From Microcaldota archaeon (GTDB lineage: Archaea > Micrarchaeota > Micrarchaeia > Norongarragalinales > UBA8480): a stretch of DNA of 13,733 bases. Every line of letters starts with the position of its first letter. The stretch's first letter is position 1. The notes beneath the pieces are model-generated. The model made no database searches. It was not told the DNA's origin and was given only the letters and a program-made list of their open reading frames with translations. This document shows, in pieces, positions 1 to 6,575 of the stretch. Where the stretch lies: assembly GCA_023246885.1 (NCBI GenBank), contig JAHFHN010000005.1, forward strand, positions 1 to 13,733. Direction: 5' to 3'. Both the position numbers and the translations under genes were made by a program.

Positions 1-1955
1 GTTACGTAACCGATTTTTGTAGCAGTTAATAAGCGTCCATTGAGGGTTGCTTGCCCTGTTCCATTTAGGATTGTCCATGTTGCGTCAGTGTCTGCAATGC
101 GGTTGCCGTATTTGTCAATTAATATTGCGGTTAATGCGCCTGTTGAACCTGCGGTTATTGTTGCTCCGCTTTCAGCAATTGCAAGTCCATATACGTTTGC
201 AGGTGTAACTAGGATAGTTATGTTTCCGTAAATGTTGTTGTTTTGTACTAATCTTGCAGTTACTGTAACTTGGCCTGCTTGAGTTGCAACGAGTGTGCCA
301 TTTGGATAAATTGTACCACTTGAAGTGTACCAAGTATATGCTGGAGCTTCGCTGCCAACTGTTGTTAGTATGTTTCCACCGACGTCGCGTAATGAAGTGT
401 TGAATTGAATTTGTTCTCCTGCAACTACGCTCATTAAGCCAGTTGCACTAGTGACATTAATGTAGCTAGGTTCTCCAATCACGATTGTTACATTCGAGCT
501 ACTATTTTTGTCGTCAAATATTCCAATTACTTGTACGTCGCCAAGTTGGTTTGATGTAAATGTTCCATTTGAATCAATTGAACCACTTCCAGTGTAGTTT
601 ACTGTTGTCCAACTATCGGCTGGAAATTCAAACTCGTTTCCCCTAGTGTCTATTCCAATTAACTTAAACTGAGTGCTTGATTTTGGTGTAGTGTTTATAT
701 TTCCAGGTTCAATTCTGACATTTACTACGTCTTGTTTGCGTATTGTAACTGTAAAATTAAAATTGAATTCAGTATCTCCGTGCCTGACTTTTACGAATAT
801 TGTATCCGGTGCATCAGTTGTCAACATTCTTGCAATGTATGTGCCGTTATTTGGAAGACAAGGCGGGCGTTGTAAACATGAAGTGATTTCAGCATAAGTG
901 CCGTTAGCAGTTGTAACTTCAAAAATAACTTCGTCAAATTCAGTTGGATGAATTGGCACGCGGTTTCCACCGGCGTCAAAAGAAGTAATCTCTAAAACGC
1001 GTGTTGAATCATTGTATGGGACTGTATCATTTGAATATAGTTTTCTAACATTAATGTGGTCAAAAGGACCTATTGCGCTAGTTATAACAATAAATTTAGT
1101 GAGGTCACCAACCCTTGCTGTGATTATAGCGTTTCCACTTCTGAAAGCAGTTAAATTTGCTTGAGTTGAATTAGAAGATGTTAATGCAACGATTGAAGCA
1201 TTGCTAGTTGTCCAAATAGTTGAACTTGGGGCAATAATGTCTCCAAATTCGTCAGCAGCTTTTAGTGTGAGGGTTATGTTTCCTCCTGCGGATATACTCA
1301 TAGATGTTGAATTATATATTGAAAATCCTGCAACTGAGGGAGTAAGACCTGTTAGTGTAAATGATCCCGAACCACCATTTGTTCCATTACTTGTAGAGTT
1401 TCCACAACTTGCTGGTACGACTCCGCCCATTCCGCCTGAAACATTAATTACGCCAAGTTGAGTGACAGATGCACCTGCAACTGTTTGAATAACTACGTTG
1501 CCGCCTGTTCCGCCGTTTCCGGCAGTGCAGCTAGCAACTAATCCATTTGCCCCGCGGGCTTTTAATGCGCCGTTGATTCCAAGAAACAAACTGTTCTTGC
1601 TAATTAAAGTAATGAACCCGCCATTACCGCCATTAAGTGTCCAGCCGGAGGTACCAGTTTCACCATCGGCAGCTATTGTTCCACCTATGTCAATTTGCCT
1701 TGCACGGATAGTGAAGTTGCCTCCATTTTTGGCAACTGTCGGGGTTGGTTGAACTGTCACAGTTACGCCGGGGTTAACCGTAAATGTATCATAGAAAAAT
1801 ACTGTGTTGTGTAGGTCCGGAGTTATGGCTTGATTTGCAGAAACAGTACAATTTGCATTAGGCCCGCTTTCTACACAGCCTGGAAAAGCAACTCCGTGAA
1901 CTGGCAAAGCTAGTGTAGCTAGTGCGAATAAAAGTAAAGCTAGTATCTTCTTCAT
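1..1955 (-). CDS. Secreted glycine-rich protein with Ig-like (Big-type) repeats, partial
   Basis: The frame is open from the ATG at 1955 to the left edge: 651 codons with no stop, so the C-terminus is outside the window. Residues 1-21 form a signal peptide (MKK followed by a leucine/alanine-rich core). Residues about 75-200 are glycine-rich, with repeated G-G/N-G patterns alternating with short hydrophobic strands, as in beta-helix-like surface proteins. From about 213 the protein consists of beta-sandwich-like repeats of 80-110 residues (about 213-295, 298-410, 411-495, 496-585, and 586 to the edge). Several contain D-x-x-GN followed by a W-T/Y segment and an 'A-T-x-x-G-x-V-T-V-T-A' type ending, as in bacterial Ig-like group 2 domains. 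N-x-S/T sequons are frequent, which fits an exported glycoprotein (inference). A TATA box lies about 29 nt upstream. Likely a cell-surface or adhesive protein; the ligand is unknown. High confidence that it is coding and secreted, moderate on domain family. Confidence 0.9.
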   Translation of the reverse strand, partial: MKKILALLLFALATLALPVHGVAFPGCVESGPNANCTVSANQAITPDLHNTVFFYDTFTVNPGVTVTVQPTPTVAKNGGNFTIRARQIDIGGTIAADGETGTSGWTLNGGNGGFITLISKNSLFLGINGALKARGANGLVASCTAGNGGTGGNVVIQTVAGASVTQLGVINVSGGMGGVVPASCGNSTSNGTNGGSGSFTLTGLTPSVAGFSIYNSTSMSISAGGNITLTLKAADEFGDIIAPSSTIWTTSNASIVALTSSNSTQANLTAFRSGNAIITARVGDLTKFIVITSAIGPFDHINVRKLYSNDTVPYNDSTRVLEITSFDAGGNRVPIHPTEFDEVIFEVTTANGTYAEITSCLQRPPCLPNNGTYIARMLTTDAPDTIFVKVRHGDTEFNFNFTVTIRKQDVVNVRIEPGNINTTPKSSTQFKLIGIDTRGNEFEFPADSWTTVNYTGSGSIDSNGTFTSNQLGDVQVIGIFDDKNSSSNVTIVIGEPSYINVTSATGLMSVVAGEQIQFNTSLRDVGGNILTTVGSEAPAYTWYTSSGTIYPNGTLVATQAGQVTVTARLVQNNNIYGNITILVTPANVYGLAIAESGATITAGSTGALTAILIDKYGNRIADTDATWTILNGTGQATLNGRLLTATKIGYV

Positions 1956-1980
1956 TGTACAATCAGTAGAAAAACGCCCA

Positions 1981-1988
1981 TATATAAA
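1981..1988 (-). promoter_or_regulatory. TATA box of the Ig-repeat surface protein gene
   Basis: On the minus strand this reads TTTATATA. It is centred about 29 nt before the ATG at 1955, so transcription should start at or within a few bases of the start codon. No Shine-Dalgarno sequence is visible between the two, consistent with a leaderless or nearly leaderless mRNA. Confidence 0.6.
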
Positions 1989-2050
1989 CGTTGTCCCTGG
2001 CGGGTAGTTACTTAGCTGTGTGGTTATCGCTTGGTCTTTTTTGCGTTATT

Positions 2051-2974
2051 TCAAACGCGGTGGATTGGGGTGGTGTTGATGCACCCGTCTTTTGTTACGA
2101 TTATGGTTGTTTCAGCTTGTGAAACAAGTCCTTTTCCTTTTTCCATTAGCACTGGGTAAGGGTGTAAGAAGTTTAGTAACTGTAATTCGCGTAGTGCAAC
2201 GTTAATTGAAAATGGCTGTAATTCAGGTAAATCGCGATGTAGCCAACGTTGTGCAAATGGCAATTCCGCGTATTTTTCAACTATTAGTTCACCAACTTTT
2301 TTCGTTGCAGGTAACCTGCCGCGTACTGGCTCACCAGTGTACAAAAATATCTCAGTTTGATCGCCATCAATAACTTCGCCTTTGCCGTTAGTTGCAAATG
2401 GTTCAATTGCAAATGTGTCACCTTCTTCAAGCAAATAATTGCCACTTTCGACATTAGGTATGCTTGTGCCTGCATGCAAGTGGAATTGGTCAACTCTATG
2501 CCCGCATAAGTTTGAAACGGGTTTTAAACCATTTCCGCGTTTTTCTATTTCTGTTTGAATTGTTTTCCCAATTTCGCGCACGTTTACTCCTGGCTTAGCT
2601 AATGCAACTGCTGCTTCTAATGCCGCGCTACTGGCTTCAACTAGTTTTGTGTTTTCTCCAGAAAAATCAACTGTAAACGCGCAATCACACACGTATCCAT
2701 CGATGTGCACTCCGATGTCAATTTTTAACACGTCTTTTTCGCCAATAACTGTTTCATCATCGAAACTAGGTGTATAATGTGCTGCTTGTGTGTTAACTGA
2801 TAAATTAACCGGAAAAGCGATTTCTCCGCCTAATTCAATTGTCTTTCCTTCAATTTCATTTGCAAGTTCAAGTAATTTCTTGCCAGGCTTTGCGTTTTTT
2901 CTTGCTAACTCCTGTACTTTTGTAGCTATTTCTCCAGCTTTAATATATTTTTCAAAAATTTCTTTTTCCATCAT
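2051..2974 (-). CDS. map: Methionine aminopeptidase, type II (archaeal)
   Basis: Removes the initiator methionine from nascent proteins; a cytosolic two-metal hydrolase with the pita-bread fold. Counting from the GTG at 2977 as residue 1, the five metal ligands are D87 (KIDIG), D98 (VCDCAF), H160 (LCGH), E192 (IEPF) and E289. Catalytic histidines are H67 (AAHYTP) and H168 (LHAG). The helical insert before E289 that defines type II enzymes is present at about 215-280. Full length for an archaeal enzyme (about 295-310 aa). Three starts are in tandem: GTG 2977, ATG 2974 and ATG 2971. GAGG at 2980-2983 lies 5 nt from the 2974 ATG and 8 nt from the 2971 ATG, so an ATG is preferred over GTG. Around the last ligand the sequence is QAETT where families usually have E-H-T; the histidine is replaced by threonine. 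Monocistronic; its neighbours do not suggest a linked function. Confidence 0.95.
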   Translation of the reverse strand: MMEKEIFEKYIKAGEIATKVQELARKNAKPGKKLLELANEIEGKTIELGGEIAFPVNLSVNTQAAHYTPSFDDETVIGEKDVLKIDIGVHIDGYVCDCAFTVDFSGENTKLVEASSAALEAAVALAKPGVNVREIGKTIQTEIEKRGNGLKPVSNLCGHRVDQFHLHAGTSIPNVESGNYLLEEGDTFAIEPFATNGKGEVIDGDQTEIFLYTGEPVRGRLPATKKVGELIVEKYAELPFAQRWLHRDLPELQPFSINVALRELQLLNFLHPYPVLMEKGKGLVSQAETTIIVTKDGCINTTPIHRV

Positions 2975-2979
2975 CACAA

Positions 2980-3040
2980 CCTCGTAATACTGATAAATAT
3001 CGAACCTATATTTTTGAGGGAGTTAAACAAATATATATGC
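2980..3040 (-). promoter_or_regulatory. Promoter/leader region of map
   Basis: Contains a GAGG ribosome-binding site (minus strand, 2980-2983) and three candidate TATA elements read on the minus strand: around 2993-3000 (ATATTTATC), 3005-3015 (AAAAATATAGG) and 3029-3038 (CATATATATTT). The last gives a short leader carrying the ribosome-binding site and fits best. The sequence alone does not decide between them. Confidence 0.4.
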
Positions 3041-3082
3041 GAAATATTGTGGAAAAATAGTGGAAAACCCTAAATGTTTTTT

Positions 3083-3970
3083 TCAGCTTTGTTTTTTCAA
3101 TGTCATTGCTGCAACTGCGCCGATTATGAAAATTACCCCAATTGTAACAATGCGAGCCGCAAGGAAAGCAGCTGCAAACACCGCAATTGGATATGGTGTG
3201 CTAGTTCCGTTTAGTAGCAAGTAAAGCGTTGCTTCCATTGACCCGAGTCCGCCTGGAATAGTTGACAATATGCCCACAACTAGGCTAATTGCAGATGCGC
3301 CGATTATTTGTATGATATTTAGTTTTACTCCAGCTGCATGGAATGCAATTGCAATTGCCAAGAAGTCAAAAAACCAAGCGAATAAAGTTACAAAAAAGCT
3401 TTTCGACAGCGTTGACTTGCTGAACTTATGCATAGCGAACTCGCCGAGAAAAGACAATCGCTTGATTCGCGAAACTAGCTTAACTAGTTTGTCTATGTGG
3501 TAAGTAATAAGTGCGAGCACAGCAACGAACGCGAGGGCTAATAGCATTAGTCCGCCGTAGCTAGAGACTATAAGTGTAGAGAAAATGATAATGGCAAAGA
3601 AGTCAAGTAGTCGTTCCCATAAAATTGTTAGTAAGGTAAAGCGCTTTTTCAACCCGTGTTTTTCAAGGTAAAGTGACTTAGATGTTTCGCCAATGCGTGC
3701 GGGTGTCAAATTACTGATGGCAGTTCCAGCGACCTGTATTTTGAACAACTCAAAAAAATTCACCTTGCTATTGACTTCTTTAAGTAAAATGTCCCACCGG
3801 AGTGTTTTCAAACCAAGTGAAATCACTTCAAATAAAACAGCAAGAAGTAAGAGGCCTAAGTCTGCTTTTATCAGCACGTTCCATGTCTCATTTAAGTCAA
3901 CTACTCGCGAAGCTGCGAATAGTAAAACTGCGACTACGATTAGAGAGAATAATATGCGTTTGTTTTCCAT
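3083..3970 (-). CDS. Flippase-like / lysylphosphatidylglycerol synthase TM-domain (UPF0104-type) membrane protein
   Basis: A 295-residue protein with about seven to eight hydrophobic helices (for example 7-21, 38-56, 123-157, 193-212, 219-240, 262-288) and a lysine-rich C-terminus. It carries family signatures: the N-L-T-P-A-R-x-G-E motif at 87-95 after helix 2, E119-R120, the I-P-G-G-L-G-S-x-E stretch at 238-246, and an AAR (271-273) in the last helix. The family covers the membrane part of bacterial MprF and stand-alone archaeal proteins, some of which act in lipid-linked glycan or dolichol handling (for example AglD-related). A role in moving or modifying a lipid-linked substrate is inference. 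There is no soluble aminoacyl-transferase or glycosyltransferase domain, so it is the stand-alone form. The start is the ATG at 3970, divergent from the methyltransferase gene, with only 46 nt between start codons. Confidence 0.88.
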   Translation of the reverse strand: MENKRILFSLIVVAVLLFAASRVVDLNETWNVLIKADLGLLLLAVLFEVISLGLKTLRWDILLKEVNSKVNFFELFKIQVAGTAISNLTPARIGETSKSLYLEKHGLKKRFTLLTILWERLLDFFAIIIFSTLIVSSYGGLMLLALAFVAVLALITYHIDKLVKLVSRIKRLSFLGEFAMHKFSKSTLSKSFFVTLFAWFFDFLAIAIAFHAAGVKLNIIQIIGASAISLVVGILSTIPGGLGSMEATLYLLLNGTSTPYPIAVFAAAFLAARIVTIGVIFIIGAVAAMTLKKQS

Positions 3971-3980
3971 AAAACCCCAA

Positions 3981-3988
3981 TTTTATAT
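3981..3988 (+). promoter_or_regulatory. TATA box of the Trm9-like gene, in a 46-nt divergent promoter region
   Basis: TTTTATAT is centred about 32 nt before the ATG at 4017, placing transcription initiation a few bases ahead of it. An in-frame ATG at 3990 overlaps this box and would not be transcribed, which is why 4017 is chosen. The minus-strand flippase-like gene begins at 3970, so its own TATA must lie further right; GGTTAAAAGG (minus strand, about 4003-4012) is the only candidate I see, so the two promoters interleave. Confidence 0.5.
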
Positions 3989-4016
3989 CATGAAGTGTTT
4001 CTACCTTTTAACCCCT

Positions 4017-4664
4017 ATGGAAAATACATATGATGAATTAAGCCAAGAATGGAATGAATACAAACAACGACCATTGCCTGCGTTTAGTTTACTTTTACCT
4101 TTTGGCAATAGTGGAATTTGCCTTGATGCTGGAACTGGTAACGGTCGCCACTTGTCATTACTCTCGCAAAAATATAGTGAAGTTTATGCGATTGACAATT
4201 CTCAAAAGCTGCTTTCAATAGCTGCAACGAATAACGCCGCCTTGAAAAACGTTCACTTTGACTTTTCTGACATTACGCTTCTTCCGTTTGAAAACCAAAT
4301 GTTTGACGATGTCTATTGTATTGCTGTGCTTCACCACTTGTCAACTCAAAGGATTCAGGTGGCGTTTAAAGAAATTCACCGCGTGCTTAAAACAAACGGG
4401 TTGTTAATTGCCAGCGTGTGGAATAAGGAACAAGCTAAGTTTACAAATTTACAAAAAGAAGACTACGTTTCATGGAAAATGAAAAGCGGAAAAACAGTAA
4501 AGCGGTTTATACACTTTTTTGAAGAAGAGGAAATTAAACAATTAGCAAAGCAAAATAATTTTGATGTGGTTGAAATCTTTTACGAGAAAAACGGTAAGAA
4601 GACAACGGAAAAAAGTGAAGCTGGAAATCTGTGTTTTGTTTTGCAAAAAAAGGAAGCGGCTTAG
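4017..4664 (+). CDS. Trm9-like SAM-dependent tRNA (wobble uridine) methyltransferase
   Basis: A 215-residue class I methyltransferase. N-terminal Y-D-x-x-x-x-x-W-N-x-Y-x-x-R-P (5-19) is typical of the Trm9/ALKBH8 group. SAM motif I is LDAGTGNGRH (36-45), with acidic residue D60 ending strand 2. A C-I-A-V-L-H-H motif (101-107) follows, then a SVWNK segment (133-137), Y-V-S-W-K (150-154), K-R-F-I-H-F-F (162-168), and a terminal G-N-L-C-F-V-L-x-K-K (203-212) resembling the group's closing strand. Eukaryotic Trm9 makes the methyl ester of 5-carboxymethyluridine at wobble U34 and needs the partner Trm112; archaeal relatives can also bind a Trm112 protein. Activity here is inferred from family membership. 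An in-frame extension to an ATG at 3990 exists but overlaps the TATA box. Ends 12 nt from the convergent fibrillarin gene. Confidence 0.82.
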   Translation: MENTYDELSQEWNEYKQRPLPAFSLLLPFGNSGICLDAGTGNGRHLSLLSQKYSEVYAIDNSQKLLSIAATNNAALKNVHFDFSDITLLPFENQMFDDVYCIAVLHHLSTQRIQVAFKEIHRVLKTNGLLIASVWNKEQAKFTNLQKEDYVSWKMKSGKTVKRFIHFFEEEEIKQLAKQNNFDVVEIFYEKNGKKTTEKSEAGNLCFVLQKKEAA

Positions 4665-4676
4665 GCGAATTATAGT

Positions 4677-5330
4677 TTATTTGACGTCTCCAGTTATCAT
4701 GCAGTGGTCGATTTCAAATGGGTCAAGTATTATCATTTCGTTTACTCTTGCTTTCGTGCTTATTTTAGCTTTTTCATCGCTGTATACTTTTTTGGGTGCT
4801 GCACTGGAATCAATGCAACGTGCTTTTATTGCAATTAAGAAACTTTTTGCTTTGAAAGCCGCTATGTTTTTTAACAAAATATCGGTTTGGCTCTTGTCAG
4901 CGACGTCTTCAAAAACAACATCCACTTTTTCGATTTCTTTATACTTGTCTGGTAAACGCGCGTCTGCCAATACTGGATAGAGGTTGTGTCGTTGTTCGCA
5001 TAGTAAAAGTAAGTCTCGCATTGATTGTGCTGAAAATTCAACGCAGTACACTTTGCCTTTTTCGCCAACTATGTCACTTACGTGGCTAGCTGTTGTGCCG
5101 TTAGCAGATCCGAGGTAAAGTACGCTTGAGCCTGGTTTAATTGTTAAGTGTTTTAACCCCTTGACAATAGCTGCGCCGAGTTTACTCCTCTTTGGATCCC
5201 ATAATCGGTATTCATCTTTACCGTTTTTAACAAGTTGCTCGCGGTACACTTTTACTCCTGGAACTAGGTTTTTAGTTGCAACTTTACCGTCTATTTTGTA
5301 AACGCCAGGAAAAATTTCTCTTATGTTCAT
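4677..5330 (-). CDS. flpA: Fibrillarin-like rRNA/tRNA 2'-O-methyltransferase
   Basis: Catalytic subunit of the archaeal box C/D RNP, which places 2'-O-methyl groups on rRNA and tRNA at sites chosen by guide RNAs. At 217 residues it is near the usual archaeal length (about 225-230). Visible signatures: Y-R-x-W-D-P-x-R-S-K-L (41-51), the SAM-binding loop LYLGSANGTT with SHVSDIVG following (71-89), acidic E98 in V-E-F-S, A-D-A-R (122-125), D142 in V-F-E-D-V-A, and K169 with C-I-D-S (I-K-A-R-C-I-D-S, 168-175), then D-P-F-E-I-D-H (203-209). All expected catalytic and SAM-contacting positions appear present. The start codon overlaps the nop5 stop as ATGA, implying translational coupling and co-transcription from upstream of nop5. 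Convergent with the Trm9-like gene. Confidence 0.95.
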   Translation of the reverse strand: MNIREIFPGVYKIDGKVATKNLVPGVKVYREQLVKNGKDEYRLWDPKRSKLGAAIVKGLKHLTIKPGSSVLYLGSANGTTASHVSDIVGEKGKVYCVEFSAQSMRDLLLLCEQRHNLYPVLADARLPDKYKEIEKVDVVFEDVADKSQTDILLKNIAAFKAKSFLIAIKARCIDSSAAPKKVYSDEKAKISTKARVNEMIILDPFEIDHCMITGDVK

Positions 5331-6106
5331 TTTAATTCACTTATCCTCTTGTCTAAATCTTTCTTTAATTTTTCTGCTATGAAATTGCCAGTGTAGAAAT
5401 CCGCTCGTGCAGCTAATGCTAATTTGCTAGCTAATGTGCGTGCGATTTGGCCACGGTGTTCATCTTTTGCTCCCCGTACAAGTGTACACTGAAATAAAAT
5501 CCCGTGTTTTGGCGGTTTGCTTCCCCTGTGTAAATGTTTAAACAATGCTTTTTCTGCTCCAAGCAATTGAATTGTACTTCCCGGCATCTTTGCCATTCTC
5601 TCTAAGCCACCTGACATTGTCACTAACCGCGCTGCTAGTAACGGGTCAAGTAAATGGCATAAGTTTGGAAACGCTTCTTTAGCTGTTGTTGTAACGAACT
5701 TTTCCATTACGCTTCTAGATGCAAATAAATTAACTGCAGCGCCAGCAAGTTGCCTGATTCCCTCTGCATCTGCTTCGCTTAACTCTGCTCCGAAACTATT
5801 TTCAACTGACTCAATTAATTCCGCTGCTTTTACTTCGCCACAGATCTCGGCAAGTGTTGAGTACTCTAAATTTTCTTTTCTTCCAAAAACAGCTGCGACT
5901 TTACAAAGAGTCTCTTCATTTTGCACTTGTGCTTCTGGGAAACTAAGTTTAAACCATTCTAATACGCGCATGTATAACAAGTTTTTCGCTTGATCCATGT
6001 CATCGATGCTGCGCACAGCTTGCATTACGATTAAGTCGCGTTTTCCAAACGCTTTTCTAACTGCTTGTTTTGTTTTTTTCAAAAACGCTTCTCGTTCACT
6101 AACCAC
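5327..6106 (-). CDS. Nop5 (Nop56/58-like) box C/D RNP scaffold, lacking the N-terminal domain
   Basis: Scaffold of box C/D RNPs: it binds the L7Ae-guide RNA kink-turn complex and, in well-studied archaea, holds fibrillarin through an N-terminal domain. The 259 residues begin almost at the coiled-coil/NOP region: R-D-L-I-V-M-Q-A at 23-30, D-D-M-D-Q-A-K-N-L-L-Y-x-R at 35-47, W-F-K-L-S-F-P-E at 51-58, then the NOP domain with S-G-G-L-E-R (165-170), M-P-G-S-T-I-Q-L-L-G-A-E-K-A-L-F (174-189), K-P-P-K-H-G (197-202) and A-A-R-A-D-F-Y-T-G (232-240). Usual archaeal Nop5 is about 360-410 residues, so roughly 110-120 N-terminal residues are absent. The start is GTG at 6106 with GAGGT upstream (spacer about 9 nt). 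An in-frame TGA stop lies just before it, so no longer form is possible in this frame, and only 145 nt separate it from the divergent gene. The basic lysine-rich tail of many homologues is also short. Confidence 0.93.
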   Translation of the reverse strand: MVSEREAFLKKTKQAVRKAFGKRDLIVMQAVRSIDDMDQAKNLLYMRVLEWFKLSFPEAQVQNEETLCKVAAVFGRKENLEYSTLAEICGEVKAAELIESVENSFGAELSEADAEGIRQLAGAAVNLFASRSVMEKFVTTTAKEAFPNLCHLLDPLLAARLVTMSGGLERMAKMPGSTIQLLGAEKALFKHLHRGSKPPKHGILFQCTLVRGAKDEHRGQIARTLASKLALAARADFYTGNFIAEKLKKDLDKRISELK

Positions 6107-6251
6107 TTGTAATAAACCTCAAAAATGTAATTCCAAAGATTTTGAAATTATGTTTGCTTTTGTAAATAGATTAGGCGCATTCGGCTATTAAAAACCACTG
6201 AGTTGAGGCCCGATAACTTTTTAACCGCCAGTACGCTTAGCTCTATATAAC
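6107..6251. promoter_or_regulatory. Divergent promoter region between nop5 and the PLDc_N-like gene
   Basis: A 145-nt intergenic region. On the minus strand TTTTTAATAG (6185-6194) is a candidate TATA for nop5-fibrillarin, giving a leader of about 55 nt that holds GAGGT at 6116-6120. On the plus strand CTTTTTAA (6216-6224) lies about 30 nt before the ATG at 6252. TATATAA (6243-6249) is too close to serve that ATG; if it were the true TATA, translation would have to begin at a downstream methionine. Confidence 0.45.
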
Positions 6252-6548
6252 ATGTTCTTGCTTGCTACGTCCGCGGTGAATGCCACTTCAACTGAAGCTG
6301 CGTCAGCAGTTTTCTCCGCTTTATTTGGCGGCATGGCTGTGTTTATGGCGTTCTTTGCAATAATCTGGGTCGCTATTTTCCTGCTTGTTGCGGTGGACTT
6401 AGCAATCACGGTTTGGGCGCTTTATGATATTCTCACTTCTAAAAATGACTCAAACTGGAAGCTACTCTGGGCAGTTATAATCTTATTTGTATCCTTGCTT
6501 GGCGTGTTACTTTACTACTTCATGGGACGCAAAGAAAGAAAAGCCTAA
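6252..6548 (+). CDS. Small two-TM protein, PLDc_N-type (phospholipase D nuclease N-terminal-like)
   Basis: A 98-residue integral membrane protein. An alanine/serine-rich N-terminus (1-27) leads into a long hydrophobic helix (about 28-58). A short polar loop with Y-D-I-L-T-S-K (58-64) and N-x-x-W-K-L-L-W follows, then a second helix (about 70-91) ending L-L-Y-Y-F-M-G-R-K (86-94). This loop plus 'K-x-x-W-x-x-I-x-x-x-x-x-x-x-G-x-x-L-Y-Y-x-x-G-R' is the pattern of the PLDc_N family, usually found fused to cardiolipin synthases or as stand-alone small proteins of unknown role. No catalytic HKD motif is present, so it is not an enzyme by itself. The start could also be M28 or M32, depending on which upstream TATA is used. 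Convergent with the reductase gene; 27 nt separate them. Confidence 0.8.
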   Translation: MFLLATSAVNATSTEAASAVFSALFGGMAVFMAFFAIIWVAIFLLVAVDLAITVWALYDILTSKNDSNWKLLWAVIILFVSLLGVLLYYFMGRKERKA

Positions 6549-6575
6549 AAAGAATTATACATTCAATTGTACAAA

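Noticed and set aside
3049..3067. Direct repeat GTGGAAAA at 3049-3056 and 3060-3067
   Set aside because: Two copies 11 bp apart in AT-rich intergenic DNA; could be an activator site but is short enough to be chance.
3693..4016. Long N-terminal extension of the Trm9-like reading frame
   Set aside because: It lies antisense to the flippase-like gene, upstream of the TATA box, and the homologous region starts only at the 4017 ATG.
6193..6240. tRNA-like stretch on the minus strand (GGGCC ... CTCAGTGG resembles an acceptor/D-arm start)
   Set aside because: No closing D-stem, no plausible anticodon arm and no GGTTC-type T-arm follow; the matching acceptor 3' strand is missing.
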